From: Deroplatys truncata
Taxonomy: Eukaryota > Arthropoda > Insecta > Mantodea > Mantidae
Direction of reading: 5' to 3'
DNA: 64,000 bases
Assembly (NCBI GenBank): GCA_030765065.1
Contig: CM060981.1
Span: 228,849,152-228,913,151, forward strand
Of this stretch, positions 34,441-45,721 are shown in pieces. The notes beneath the pieces are model-generated. The model made no database searches. It saw only the letters and a list, made by a program, of their open reading frames with translations, and was not told where the DNA came from. The position numbers were made by a program, and so were the translations under genes. Each line of letters begins with the position of its first letter. Positions within the stretch are counted from its first letter, which is position 1.

Positions 34441-35519
34441 TACATTTCTTGTATTGATCCACGGTAATGTACACACAAAATGAACTCTGAAAACGGATGT
34501 ATAAAATTGCCCCCAGCTGAGGTATGGCAATAGAATGTTCTCGCTGAATAAAATAAGTTTGAATTTGCATGCCGGGTGAATGTAATGGGAAAATGTTACA
34601 AGCGGGTTGCGGCTAAGGGTAGGAGGATGTTTGGACCAGAGCCATAGCTGTTTTCTAACAAAAACCTACGAATAGAGTGTGAAGACCATGTCTACTACTT
34701 CATATTTTTCTCTGTTTTTGGTTGTATATCTATATTCATTGCGCCGTGTTGGAGGGTAGCGTGTTCTACATGAAAAAGCCATTAAAGCTCGGCGTTGCGA
34801 TTGCTTGGATTTGCCAAATGGGTTGAGGGAAAGGGGCATCTTTGTTATGGTATGCTTCTTATGATATAAGCGAACAGGGTGCCAGGAAGGAAATGTTGAG
34901 CTTACTTTAAGGTCGTCATCGATAATGTGCCAAACAGGGAGGAAGCATGTTGTAAAGAAAGCTTTGGTGTACTATAACAGCAGAGAAGCTGTGATATAAT
35001 CCAAGAATATGTCAAGAAAATATCCGAGAGAGGAAGAGAAAGTGAGCGAATTTATACCGCTTGATAAAATAGGTTAACTCTCCGGAAGTAATTTTACCTG
35101 AGCGAAACAAACTATAAAACATTTACGAAAAGAAAGAACAAGCTTCCTGTAACATAAAGGCTGGGATAAATAAAGGCTACAAAACGAGTATTTTTTTTTC
35201 TTTACTTCCATAATGTATGTATTTTTGTTTTAGATGACACTAATCATTATTTAAAGCAATGACAGATGAATTCAAACGAACCCTGGATAAGAGTAGATAG
35301 AATACTAATCGACCATGACTATTTCAAGAGTTGATACAGATTACATTAAAAGTTTACTATGAAAGACACAATGAGGAAATATTAGAGAAGGACTGCTCAA
35401 TTAAGGTTCCCATTTGGCCATTTCGAAAAAAAGTTATAACTATAGGAGGGCTACACTCTTAGGTGAAACTACCTCGAGTTCAGTCAATTCAGGACAAAAG
35501 CAAACTTTTAGTTCTTAGA
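34441..35519. other. No recognised feature
   Basis: About 1 kb of unassigned sequence between the transposon and a SINE-A. Confidence 0.4.
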
Positions 35520-35826
35520 AAAGGCTCGTTAACTGTCGTTTACGGTAGCGTAGATTACTGGCTGGGGTGGAAAATTTTCTCTAGCGAAGATTATTCCCTA
35601 TCCTCCGCAGGGTCTGGAAATGTGAATGCGAATGTGAATGCGAATGCGAATGCGAATGCGAATGCGAATGGGAACGTGTATGTGTGTGACATATAATGAT
35701 TAAAGCCCAAAGTTTACCAAAAATACAACGACAAAGGAATAAAAATTAACACCATTCCCTATGGGCATTACTATTTTCCAAAGGAAAGGCCGCTGATAAG
35801 TAGTTAAAGGTGGGGTATAAATGAAA
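35520..35826 (+). mobile_element. SINE-A copy with hexanucleotide expansion
   Basis: Decayed head, then the body GGCTGGGGTGGAAAATTTTCT, TCCTCCGCAGGGTCTGGAA, and the normal 3' end GTTAAAGGTGGGGTATAAATG. In the middle, where other copies read (AATGTG)n-like sequence, this copy has a (GAATGC)n expansion (about 35622-35672). That accounts for the Asn-Ala repeat ORF. Confidence 0.75.
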
Positions 35827-35984
35827 CTTTAAAAGAAATGAACGAACTCGCTCACGCTAGATCACCAGCAACCCACTGACCTGTGTTTACTTGGAATTGC
35901 CCCGTTGAGTTCTGCAACTCTTTCAGTGCACGAAGGAGTATGTATACTCTTGAAATACGGCGCGGTGGGCCACCTAGTAGATAG

Positions 35985-36622
35985 AAAATAAAATTCCATA
36001 CTCTCTCCATGCATTCGCAAGAAACAACTGAATGTCAGCAGTACTTAAAACAATGACAAATTATTGAACAATTCGAAAAATTAATAATGGATATCTTGCA
36101 ACTGGCTTATGCCACAGAAAAAGTTATTTGGAATAAACTTGTATCTTAAAGAGATTTACATTCTTTATGTAGTGCAATTTCGTCTATGCTTAATGTTGAC
36201 CAGTTATACAAGATTGTGTAAAATTGCTTCGGAATGTTAAGGACTTCACAGGCTAATCCCAGGAAGTTTAAGTTATGCGATGGTATTTTAATCAAAATCG
36301 TCAGAGCCATTTTACAGAAAATTAAATGTTTCAAAAAAAATTCCATACATAGAATAGTTTCGGATGGGGAATTTTCTTCAAAATCTTCAGTAGCATCCAT
36401 GGAGGGTCTTGAACTTAAATATCAAGTTTCGGTTTTGAACCAACTTGTCGTTTTAGAGTTATGTTTTTCACAGAGACACATACACGGACTTTTTAAAACC
36501 TTTTTGGTTCCACGGGACCTCGAAACATGTGCTTCCGGTAAAATCTCGACTTCCAATTTTGAGGTGGAATGCAGCACTTTCTCTACTTGTTGTAAGTATG
36601 TATTAGAGAATATAAAAATAAT
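35985..36622 (-). mobile_element. TXb repeat, 5'-truncated
   Basis: Antisense TXb. The left third is lost; it runs from TTCCATACTCTCTCCATGCATT through ATTTTAATCAAAATCGTCAGAGCC and ATCAAGTTTCGGTTTTGAACC to ACTTTCTCTACTTGTTGTAAG...TTAGAGAATATAAAA at about 36622. Confidence 0.75.
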
Positions 36623-37138
36623 TGTTTAAATATCGTCGGACAAAAGATGGAATTCTCATATTCGGATCATTCCACTATTGGGGATGGCAACCCTGTTTTT
36701 GTAATGATCTTGAACGTTTAAGACCACTGTCACACTTACTTCCTCTTCTTTTTATTTTTCTTCATTCATAGTTTAGGCATGTGTCTGTTCCGGTCTCATA
36801 TCTCTTCATACCATCCTTTGTGTTTTCATTTAATTGGTCTTTGTGCTCTTGCACAGACGCCCGTCCTTTTAATGGTCATCATGTATAAAATGGACAAACA
36901 ATATACCTCAAAGGTCCGTACAAATTAAGTACTGCGAATATAGTTTCTGTGACCCAGTAGTCATACATATGTTACATTAAATGTCTGTCGTTGGATTAAA
37001 TATATTTACAGTTGATTGAATATGGTATAATTTCTTCATAAAGTTCACACTTACGAAACGAATTCATTTACAATATAGAATGGGTGGAGGTATTTAGCAA
37101 GAGTTGCCTGAAGTATATTTAGAATCTGCTGATTATAT
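36623..37138. other. No recognised feature
   Basis: Unassigned AT-rich DNA. Confidence 0.4.
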
Positions 37139-38416
37139 GTATATGGATTACGGAGGGTTTTTCACGATCTATGGTAACAATATCAGACGAGCACAATAGC
37201 TCCGCGCTGAAACATGTGGAACCGAATGAAAGTTCAGCAGTGCGAGTGTATCACTGTGTTTGCTCAATTGTGTGCTCTTGTTCTTGTTGCATTAAATGAC
37301 GTCAAAAATAATACCATTCAGATAAGGGTACATTATTGCCCTTTCCGATGCAAAATACTTTTATTCTAAGATTATTAAGCAGCGCAAGTGGCGTAGTTTG
37401 ACCATATCCAAGAAAGCGATTCCAAATGCACTCCACAAAAAAGCAAGGCCACTTCAGGAATTATTCCATAGGGCAAGAAACAGGTAAATCCGCGAACGGC
37501 CACCTGTAGGGATAATTTGGAAGGTGAAGGCCCATGCCTCTGGAACAAATGTTGCAACTCAGAGCGCCATTGCACTGCAATTAGGGATCTCTGTTACTAC
37601 TGCGAATACCATAATCAACCAGAATTTGAATCTAGAAAGGTGCCATAAGAGTCGGGGATGTAAACTGTTGCCTAAACACATTGCAGAACGCGCCAGTAGC
37701 AACAGAAAGCTGTATGAACGATATTTGCTGGTGAAAAGTGGATGTTTGGTATTTTTTTAGATGAGTCATGTGTTTATCTAAGTGACTGCAACAAAACCCT
37801 GGGCTATATTACCGACCAAGGGGAGAAAAAGCATTTGAAAGTTGGTATAGGACACTAACGAAACTTTCTCCAATGGTTTCATAGTAATAGCAGGGTACAG
37901 TTATAATGGCAAATTAAATAAAAATGTGAAAATCACCTAGGCATATTATCAGATTCACGTCCTCATACCACTTTTCCATACAGAAATCCCTGCTGTCTAT
38001 GATGCAGATGTCAATTAAGTCTGCTTGCATCAGGATGAGGCATCAAGCCTTACCTCTGCTTCAACCCACAAATTTTTGGAGGACATAGAGACAGAGAGAG
38101 AAATGGGAATGCATTTCATACCTTTCAGCAACATCCGTGTAAGTCATCTGATGCATTACTGATGGAGTGGATTTGGGTTACTGTAAAAAGCCCTTTGAAG
38201 GAGAGGGCTACGAAAACTTTGGATGGACTCTGGAAAACTGCCAGGAGGAATGGAATAAATTGGTCATCCCTGTATGTCGTAGCAATTTTCTCCAGTGGAA
38301 GCTGTTCTGCAGATTGATAGCTCAAGCTAAAGGCTGCCAGTTAGAACATCACTGCTGGTGGAGGCGTGGTTTTTCATAAGGTAAGGGGGTTTCGAACAAC
38401 CTTTTGTACATATACA
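37139..38416 (+). mobile_element. Tc1/mariner-superfamily transposon, ~1.28 kb, decayed
   Basis: Encloses one transposase relic. The right end reads, inward, GTATATGTACAAAAGGTTG from 38416, and a weakly similar GTATATGGATTACGG lies at 37139. Boundaries are provisional. The size fits the superfamily. Confidence 0.55.
37296..38379 (+). pseudogene. Tc1/mariner-type transposase, degraded
   Basis: Likely start MTSKIIPF at about 37297. An HTH segment (GTNVATQSAIALQLGISVTT) and LPKHIAERASSNRKLYERYL follow. The first catalytic Asp is in FLDESCVYLSDCNKT (about 37755-37795), and a second region reads HQDEASSLTS (about 38028-38058). The C-terminus resembles LLKRAL..R..TTLDGLWKT and WKLFCRLIAQAKGCQLEH, ending near 38379. 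It is broken by several frameshifts and stops. This differs in sequence from the transposases at 15 and 33 kb. Confidence 0.75.
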
Positions 38417-38865
38417 TGAGCTTACGGCGCAGTTTAACTGTCGCACAATGATGTAACAAGCATATCACTTAAAACTCACTACTAGGAATAACGACACCTC
38501 AACAGGAGAGCTCAACTAATCCAAATAAACAAGCACGGCAGTCGCTAAAGAGTCAGATTTAAACAGGCAAACTTACTGTTATGTGACTACATTACCCAAA
38601 AGGAAATCAAAACTTAACAGCAGGTAAAGAATCTGCGCGCCACTAATGGCCTGACAGTAATGTCCTGAAGACTCGTAACAACATCGCTTGAGCAACTCTA
38701 CCTGACACCTGATGGTGTTCTCACGTGTAACCAATATAAACCACACCGCACGTCCGCGTAAAAATATGTGCGCGTAAACTAATTTAAAGCATAACCATTA
38801 TTTGTGCCGAAAAACTAATTGGTAAGGCTAGTTTAGGTATTCTTTTTTCTGGCATGCCATTATTC

Positions 38866-39219
38866 CTAACCTATTTCATCTATATTCTTCTGTTTGCTGT
38901 AAGCATGGTTTTCCTTCAATTCTTCTCTAATTGTCTCTTTTTTCGTGCGTTCTTCTTTCGTACAACCCTTGACTGAGCGCAGAAACCGCATTAAGCAGTT
39001 CTTAGGTTCTTTTTGGCCCTTTTCTTTGACGGTCCATGCTTCACTTCCATAGTATATTACTGGTGTTGCTTTGACTGTATAAAGTCTTGGTTGTGTCTCT
39101 TATCTTGCTTTATCTTTAAAGGATCGTTTGACTGTTCCACACACTGAATTCCTGTATGTTTTTATTATATTCTGAACTTTATTGTAATTTACTCCATGGC
39201 CAAGGTATACTAGAAATGT
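38866..39219 (-). pseudogene. LINE reverse transcriptase C-terminal fragment
   Basis: A single minus-strand frame from 39219 to the stop at 38868-38866 is open except for one TAA. It reads FLVYLGHGVNYNKVQNIIKT, then CGTVKRSFKDKAR and YTVKATPVIYYGSEAWTVKE, and then MRFLRSVKGCTKEERTKKET. The order YLG, CGT..R, (M)..P...YGSE.W and (M)RFLR...GCT...R..KE is the thumb and C-terminal signature also seen at 54.4 kb. It appears more recent than the other fragments because the frame is nearly intact. No ATG or upstream palm domain remains. Confidence 0.75.
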
Positions 39220-39761
39220 CGCACTCATTCCAAGACGTTATCTTCCTATTCCATTCTAATAGTTTCTTTTACACCTTAATTTTAGTATTCCTTATATTAC
39301 TAAATATTATGATATTACACATATAAACCAGAGAAGTATGCATTCCACATGTGATTGTCTTTATGGAGAATGCATGTGTGTGCTATTGAAGTGGATACTT
39401 TTGGTTGCCGACACCTCGATTCAGTTTGGTTATCTAATTGCTTGTAAACACGAGGGCAATAGTTCATTACGTTTAATTTCCGATGAGTTCAGGACCAGAG
39501 AAAAGTGTATTCGATGGAGAGGGCTGGGAAGCGATTTTGATTTAATGACGAGCTGCAGGTTCATTATGCGCCCCACTTATTGCTGATGGAGGGCGTGCCA
39601 CATAATGATGATTTAACAGCTCCAAGACCGCTGCGTGATTTACGGTTAATCGAATTCTCGCTCCACATAATGTTAATTTTCGTTCTGTAGCCACAAAATA
39701 ATGGCAAGAATAGCATGCATAAAACGTTTATATGCACAAAACGAAAAAAAATAATACATTG
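39220..39761. other. No recognised feature
   Basis: Upstream of the LINE fragment; an 82-codon ORF at 39338 has no recognisable similarity. Confidence 0.4.
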
Positions 39762-39867
39762 TCTCTGTGGTCTGGGGTTAGCAAGCTAGGCTTCAAATTC
39801 AGAAGTCACGGGTTCAATTCCTGGCTGAAGGGTGGGAATTTTTCTTTAACCAGGATTATTCCCCGTC

Positions 39868-40190
39868 CTCCCTAGGGTCTAAATTAAAATTCAGTTTCAT
39901 TTATGGACGCTCTTTAACTGTTGCGGTCCTTAGCATCCCATTCCATATTCGGCGTGGAGGACTGGTAATTTTGCTCAGAGGCCTCTTTATCAGGCTTGAG
40001 GTTCTTTTACGTGCCGTAAATCTACGACACAGGACCACTGGGTTTACTTCCTTTCCAAAGGAAGTCACGCTGACAATTTTTAACGCTCGAAAAAATTCAT
40101 CGCCGTGGTTCCCGAAGTCGCCGCGACTTCGGGAACTAGAGGCTATCATTATAACCACTACACCACCGAGGACGTCTCTCCCTATGGTCT
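39868..40190 (-). mobile_element. SINE-B inserted in SINE-A, with target duplication
   Basis: SINE-B body 39881-40177. The 13-bp duplication CTCCCTAGGGTCT (39868-39880) / CTCCCTATGGTCT (40178-40190) has one mismatch. The tRNA-like head lies at the right (TGGTGTAGTGGTTA region, 40168-40150). The B-box region has been replaced by a 13-bp perfect palindrome at 40108-40136. Confidence 0.9.
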
Positions 40191-40281
40191 GGAAGTATGA
40201 GTATGTGTAAATGTGTTGGTGAATTTAATGTTTATAAATAAAAATCTTTCGTGAACAAACCCAAAAATTAACAGAATGACA

Positions 40282-40385
40282 AACAGGAACTAAACTGAGT
40301 TTTATTTATGGATGTTCTATAACTGTTATGCTTCGTAGCATCCCATTCTATATTGGGTGTGAAAGATAACAGGAAACGATTGAAT
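40282..40385 (-). mobile_element. 5'-truncated SINE-B with 8-bp target duplication
   Basis: Only the 3' ~88 bp of SINE-B (40290-40377) is present, flanked by AACAGGAA at 40282-40289 and 40378-40385. Truncation at the 5' side with an intact 3' end is typical of reverse-transcription-primed insertion. Confidence 0.85.
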
Positions 40386-40614
40386 AATCCGACGGTAAAC
40401 CCGCCGATATGACCTTAAATGTTAAAGGTGGCATATAAATGGAACACTCACACAAATGGTACGAGTTTCCAAACATCCTCTAATTATACCCTACTTTCAG
40501 CATTCCTTTATGTACCATATTGCATTCTCCTACAGTCTTTGCATGTAAACATAATGTGAAGGATATGACCTCTGCATATCGTTTATTTTTATGTGTCTGT
40601 CTTCCACAAATGTA

Positions 40615-41000
40615 CTACATTTCTATCTACTTCTTGTTAATATAGATAAATTTTGCAAGAATAATTTGATTACATATTTCGTTGTAGTTACAAGAGAGAT
40701 ATGGGAAACGGAATCGATAGACGTTTGACAACGGGACGCCTATAAATGGCATATTCTTTCATGACATTGCGAGAAAAAACTTAATAGCGATAGCAGTTTT
40801 AAAAACTGACAAATTATTGATAATTCAAAATAATAACGATATTTTGGAAATGGCTGGTGTTAACGAAAATTTATTTGAAATAGCTCTTGTTTAGCTCTTA
40901 ACGTTTACCAGTTACACAACATTCCTTGGGAATGAGGAGTACTTCACAGGCTTCTGAACTTGAATACCAAGTTTGGTATTTATCAGCGTTTGGACAGATA
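40615..41000 (-). mobile_element. TXb repeat with internal deletion
   Basis: Antisense TXb blocks in order: ACTACATTTCTATCTACTTC, TTACATATTTCGTTGTAGTTAC, AACGTTTACCAGTTACACAACA. Then a deletion, and GAACTTGAATACCAAGTTTGG. The CA tract and right terminus are absent. Confidence 0.65.
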
Positions 41001-41029
41001 TTTTAGGGAGTTCGAAGTTGTGCATAAAA

Positions 41030-41430
41030 TCAAAAGATCAAGCCAAGCACTATGAGGTTCTTTAGAATTTTTTCACGCTCTTTCATTCCGCTTTCTAAGT
41101 TTTTTTTATTCCTTTCGGCAGCACCTGTTTTTTTGCTTCTATCACAAAGAGTTTTGCCCTTTGTTTTGTTTTTCTTGAAGCAGGATGTCAACTTGTCTTG
41201 CAAATCAAATATTGAAATTTTCTTTGAAGTACTTTGCATGTAAGTTGTAGGGGATTGTATGCTTAAATAGCTTGTAGGTTTTGGGATACAGGAAGTTGAA
41301 TAGACAGGTACTTAATTACGCCAAGGTTGTAGTGTGCTTCGTTTAATGGGAATGAGCTAATGCGATTATGAATTTGTCAGTCTATGATTTCCAGAGTTCT
41401 TGAGGCTACATGGTCGTTCATTACGCCTTC
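41030..41430 (-). pseudogene. Degenerate coding-like patch of unknown type
   Basis: The minus strand carries consecutive protein-like stretches in changing frames. First is GRVILQEGVMNDHVASRTLE (about 41440-41380), then ISSFPLNEAHYNLG with KYLSIQLPVSQNLQ (about 41365-41265). AKYFKENFNI follows, and finally the Lys-rich NKTKGKTLCDRSKKTG...ERNKKNLESGMKEREKILKN (about 41190-41050). The (S)FP..E.HY...KYLS..L order recalls an uncharacterised protein type that I have seen repeated in arthropod genomes, but I cannot name it. It is likely a mobile-element coding relic; chance is possible. Confidence 0.3.
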
Positions 41431-42180
41431 CTGTAGAATAACTCTCCCAGCCCCTTACTAGCTTGTCTGTTATGTCTCATATACAATTTGAAATATGCCT
41501 CACGTCAAACCTCAATGTTCCTGTCGTAAAGAAGAACGTGGTATTTAAATAACTTTTCTTTCTTGTAGTATTCTTTGAATATGTATTTCCTGCTCATCCT
41601 TTGATTTCATTTTGATAAAGAGGATCATAAATGACAGCTTGGTCGACTTCATCAAACTGGTTTAAACGTTCTATAGCATACCTATAAAGAGTTATTTCTG
41701 TTTTCCAAATGCAAACGAAGCAAGTGTACTGTTTACAGTTAATTTTTAGTTTTCAAGAAAGTAAAGTCAACACGAGTATAGAAGTAATTAATCATCGTAA
41801 ACATAATATGAATTTATTATATTGGCTTTCACTGCAGGGTGAACAAAGACATCGAGCTCTTATTCGTTTGCCTCAACTATACAAGTATTTTGAAACTTTA
41901 ACTGTGGTATTTTAACATTCTTTATACACACACGTTTCCGAATGAACAATTCCTCAAATGGCACTTCAAAATTGCCACCATTCATTATTCACCAATAGTA
42001 TCTTGGCGTTATTACAAACAACCTCCTGAGGGAACACTATTTCTCAAATTTTAATCAACTACAATGCACGCCTGATTCATTAATAGTGACTTCATATACT
42101 TACCAACAGTGACAAAAAGAAAATGTTCCATGTTTACCAACAATGATTGTTAAAAAAAAGACTTATGCTACTTCTTGTGC
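41431..42180. other. No recognised feature
   Basis: Unassigned; a short minus-strand stretch near 41600-41690 reads AIERLNQFDEVDQAVIYDPL and could belong to the same relic as 41030-41430. Confidence 0.35.
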
Positions 42181-43243
42181 TTCTCGGAAGCCTCACAAAG
42201 TATTAACATCACGTGGAGTGAAACGATTTCTTTGCTTTCATTGGCTGAATGAAGAGCAACGTAAAATATCAGCGACTTATTAGAAGGAACTATGTATTGC
42301 TGCTGTTTCACATTGCACATGAGAGCGTGTTGCTTCAGCGACCTCCAAGAAACAACATTGTGTCGCTGATGTTTCACAATGCACCAGTTAGCATGTCACT
42401 TCAGCGACTTCCAATGATAAACAATGTGACGCTGATGTTTCACACTGCACACAGTTAGCGTTTCACTTCAGCGATCTCCGAGAAAAAACATTGTGTCGCT
42501 GACGTTTCACAATGCACCAGTTAGCATGTCACTTCAGCGACTTCCAATGATAAACAATGTGACGCTGATGTTTCACATTGCACCAGTTAGCATTTCACTT
42601 CAAAGACTTCCATTAATAATAAACAATGTGTCGCTTATGTTTCACATTGCACCAGTTAGCATTTCACTTCAGCGACTTACGAGAAGAAACGATGTATCGC
42701 TACGGTTTCACATTGCACCTGTGAGCGTGTCACTTGAGCGACTTCCTATAATAAACAATATATCGCTGATGTTTCACATTGCACCAGTTAGCATTTCACT
42801 TCAGCGACTTACGAGAAGAAACGATGTATCGCTGCTGTTTCACATTGCACCTGTGAGAGTGTTACTTCAAGGACTTCTAATAATAATAATGTGTCTCTGA
42901 TGCTTCACATTGCACCAGTTCGTATGTCACTTTAACGAGTTCCAATAATGAACAATACGCGCTGATGTTTCACAATGCACCAGTTAGCATGTCGCTTCAG
43001 CGACTTCCAATAATAAACAATACGTCGCTGATGTTTCACAATGCGCCAGATAGCATATCACTTCAGCGACTTCCAATAATAAACAATATGTCGCTGATGT
43101 TTCACAATGTATCACTTAGCATGTCACTTCATCGACTTACGAGAAGAAACGATGTATCGTTAGGGTGTCACTTGAGCCAATGAAAGCAAAGAAATCGTAC
43201 TCAGTCTACGCGAAGTTAAAAATACCTGAGAGGCTTCTGAGAA
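42181..43243. mobile_element. Inverted-repeat element carrying a minisatellite
   Basis: Left arm 42181-42248 and right arm 43176-43243 are inverted repeats of about 68 bp. The inner 24 bp are identical (core TTTCTTTGCTTTCATTGG), and the outer part is similar, starting TTCTC(G/A)GAAGCCTC. The whole space between them is a 66-bp tandem array. The arms place the array inside a transposon-like unit (MITE or fold-back type). No transposase is present, and no target duplication was found. Confidence 0.8.
42285..43165. repeat. 66-bp minisatellite, ~13 units
   Basis: The unit is about 66 bp, with landmarks TTTCACA(A/T)TGCACC, AGTTAGCAT and CACTTCAGCGACTT. Two unit types alternate irregularly: one ends CCAATGATAAAC-like, the other ACGAGAAGAAAC-like. 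Because 66 is a multiple of three, one frame stays open over several units and encodes a 22-residue repeat. This is a by-product of the period and not evidence for a gene. Confidence 0.9.
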
Positions 43244-43800
43244 CCAAAGGCAAACCCAATGGTAAGCTTTAGAGTCGCAATATAATACCTACTTAAGTCA
43301 TTAACTCAAGTAATTTTAAAATAAACTTCTCCCTGATAGAATAGCTAAACCAGGGCCTATTTTACAGTGAATTATACATTTACCTTCAGAGATCTTGAAA
43401 TCACTGTTAACTCAGAATGCATAAAGCTATGACTCTTGTCTTTCTGGCAACAAGGCGTACAATTAGTTTAACCACACTACGGGGTTATAATGGACTACGA
43501 TACAAAGTCAAAAAATGAAATTCTACATGCTGGGGGGAGAGCCAAAAGGATTCCAGTAAAGTATTAAATTTTAATCACCCCAACATGCACATGAGGGAGC
43601 GGGAGGACCAGGACCTTGATGTTCACATTCCCATGCAGGCGTGAGGTTTTTGTAACAAATTACACAAATTTTACATAATTCACATTACCTGTAGTTTATT
43701 TAATAAAATAAATGGTGTCCCTACATCAGTTTATCTGTGCGCTTCAACAAACACCACATACACAAAGGTTCTGTCTTTATAATAATGATGTAGAGTGCTC
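43244..43800. other. No recognised feature
   Basis: Unassigned; one end of the adjacent Tc1 element should lie near 43800 or may have been deleted. Confidence 0.4.
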
Positions 43801-44773
43801 AAGCGCTCTTAATAGGGATGATCTTCTCTTGGTCGTATTCTACTAAAAGACTTTTTCATCAGCTGCTTTAGATACATTTTGTTTAACACCACACTGAACA
43901 AGAATTTTTGTTGAGAAATGCAATCGCCATCCCCAAATTGTTCTTCAACAGTGGGAAGCAAGAAGATGCTTAAAATATCAATGTAGGCTTGCGCTGTGAT
44001 CGTGCCACTCAAAACAACAAGGGATGCAAGCCCCTTCCAGGAAAAATACGACCACACCTTAATCCCACCAACTCTGAATTTCACTGTTGGCACTACACAC
44101 GCTGGCAGATGACGTTCACCGGGTATTCGCCATACCCACACCCTGCCATCGGATCGCCACAATGTGTATCGTGATTCGTCACTCCATACAACGTTTTGGC
44201 ACTGTTCAATCGTGTAATGTTGACGCTCCTTATACCAAGCGAGGCGTTGTTTGGTATTTTCCTACGTGATGTGTGGCTTATAAGCAGCCGCTCGACCAAG
44301 GAATCCAAGGTTTCTCACCTCATCCCTAACTGTCATATTACTTGGAGTGGATCCTGATGCAGTTTGGAATTCCTGTGTGATGGTCTGGATATATGTCTAC
44401 CTATTACTCTTTACGACCCTTTTCAAATGACGGCGGTCTCTGTCAGTCAACAGACGAGGTTGGTCTGTACGCTTTTGTTCTGTACATGTCCTTTCACGTT
44501 TCCACTTCACTATCACATCAGAAACAGTGGACCTAGGGATGTTTAGGAGTGTGGAAATCTCGCGTACAGACTTCTGACACAAGTGACACACAATCACCTG
44601 ACCACGTTCAAAGTCCGTGAGTTTCACGGATAGTTCCATTCTGCTGTTTCACGATGTCTAATGACAACTGAAATCGCGGATAATGAGTACCAGGAGGTAG
44701 GTGGCAGCACAATGCACCTAAGATGAAAAACGCATGCCTTGTGTGGTGTTCGGATACTTTTGATCACATAGTG
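43800..44773 (-). mobile_element. Tc1-like transposon, one end preserved
   Basis: The right terminus reads, inward on the minus strand, CACTATGTGATCAAAAGTAT (from 44773), a terminal sequence typical of Tc1-like elements. It is next to a TA (44774-44775). The opposite inverted repeat is not visible, so the 3' side of the element is truncated or decayed near 43800. Confidence 0.8.
43809..44639 (-). pseudogene. Tc1-like transposase, frameshifted and truncated
   Basis: Start at 44639 (MELSVKLTDFERGQVIVCHL). The paired-type HTH includes VREISTLLNIPRSTVSDVIV, followed by the QPRLLTDRDRRHLKRVVKSN block ending in a stop at 44397. After shifts, WSDESRYTLWRSDGRVWVWR (about 44185-44125) carries the first catalytic Asp. 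Then come PACVVPTVKF, VWSYFSWKGL and LLPTVEEQFGDG. The segment with the second Asp and the final acidic residue is missing or unrecognisable. The usual product is about 340 residues. It cannot be active. Confidence 0.88.
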
Positions 44774-44775
44774 TA

Positions 44776-45721
44776 TGTGTGTTTGTGTATATTTCTTATA
44801 GGGTTCTACACTGTGGTACTAATTTTGACCAAACTTAGCACAGGTAACCTTTGGCGCAAGGCAAAAATTACTATCTGGCTTAGAACTCGAAATTCGCCCC
44901 ATTTCACACGTTTAATTATTAAATGTTATGCTATGCCTACAAATTTCACCAGACCATTTATATATTTCTCAACGATAACCTTAATACTTCGAATATTGCC
45001 AACATAAGAATAATACGAGAATTACTTAGGCTTAATATATATAAAATAAAAGAAGAGCGTATTCACATATTATTCTTTGATATCCTGTCTGACCTTGCTT
45101 TTGGAATAATAAAGTCAAATAAATAATTAGAACAGTTATGCCATCTGAGGCTATGCTTGCACTGAAGATGGTTGAAAAATTAACAAATTTTCGAACTGTA
45201 CTACATTAGACTGTGATAACAGCAACACCATCAAACTGGACTAAGTATCACTTCTTCTTATTCTTCCTCTTCCGCTTATTCTTCTTCTTCTTCTTATTAT
45301 TATTATCTTCATGTGATTTTTATTGTGTAACAATATAAAATAACACAAAAGGATTCAACATAATCCATTGACTGCAAAAGTCTCTATGTTACTCAAACAT
45401 AGCTAACCTAAGAATCATAAATAAGTCGAAAATAATAGCTATACATTTTGTAATTTCGATGTTCGAATATTCACTTATTATAATTTGTAGTTACTCATTT
45501 TTCATCTTTCAAAAATGCTTTATTATTTATTGTCGCTTCAACTATAAAGTCATATCACGACTGCTTTAGAATACAGAACATGATTACTTCGACAATACAA
45601 TATTTTAAACAGTAATAGTGCATGCAACATTAAATTATCAAGATAGGTGTGCTATATATTATTATACAATTTTGTCGCTTTTATAAAGTTTAAAGTTCTT
45701 TGGAATTAATTGTTCTTCTAT
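44776..45721. other. No gene; pyrimidine microsatellite
   Basis: Unassigned AT-rich DNA with a (CTT/CTTATT)n tract at 45248-45310. Confidence 0.5.

Larger units (their letters stand above)
39762..40445 (+). mobile_element. SINE-A host copy split by two SINE-B insertions
   Basis: SINE-A head (GTCTGGGGTTAGCAAGC, B-box GGGTTCAATTCCTGG at 39810-39824), body to CCCTAGGGTCT. It is interrupted at 39881-40177, resumes ATGGTCTGGAAGTATGAGTA, and is interrupted again at 40290-40377. It ends with GTTAAAGGTGGCATATAAATG near 40445. With the insertions removed the length is close to the full copy at 52.2 kb. Confidence 0.85.

Noticed and set aside
42493-42900. 135-codon ORF with a 22-residue repeat
   Set aside because: Produced by a 66-bp tandem array, whose period divides by three; adjacent units break the frame.
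42285-43165. CRISPR-like regular repeats
   Set aside because: Units are contiguous 66-bp tandem copies without unique spacers, in a eukaryotic setting, enclosed by inverted repeats.
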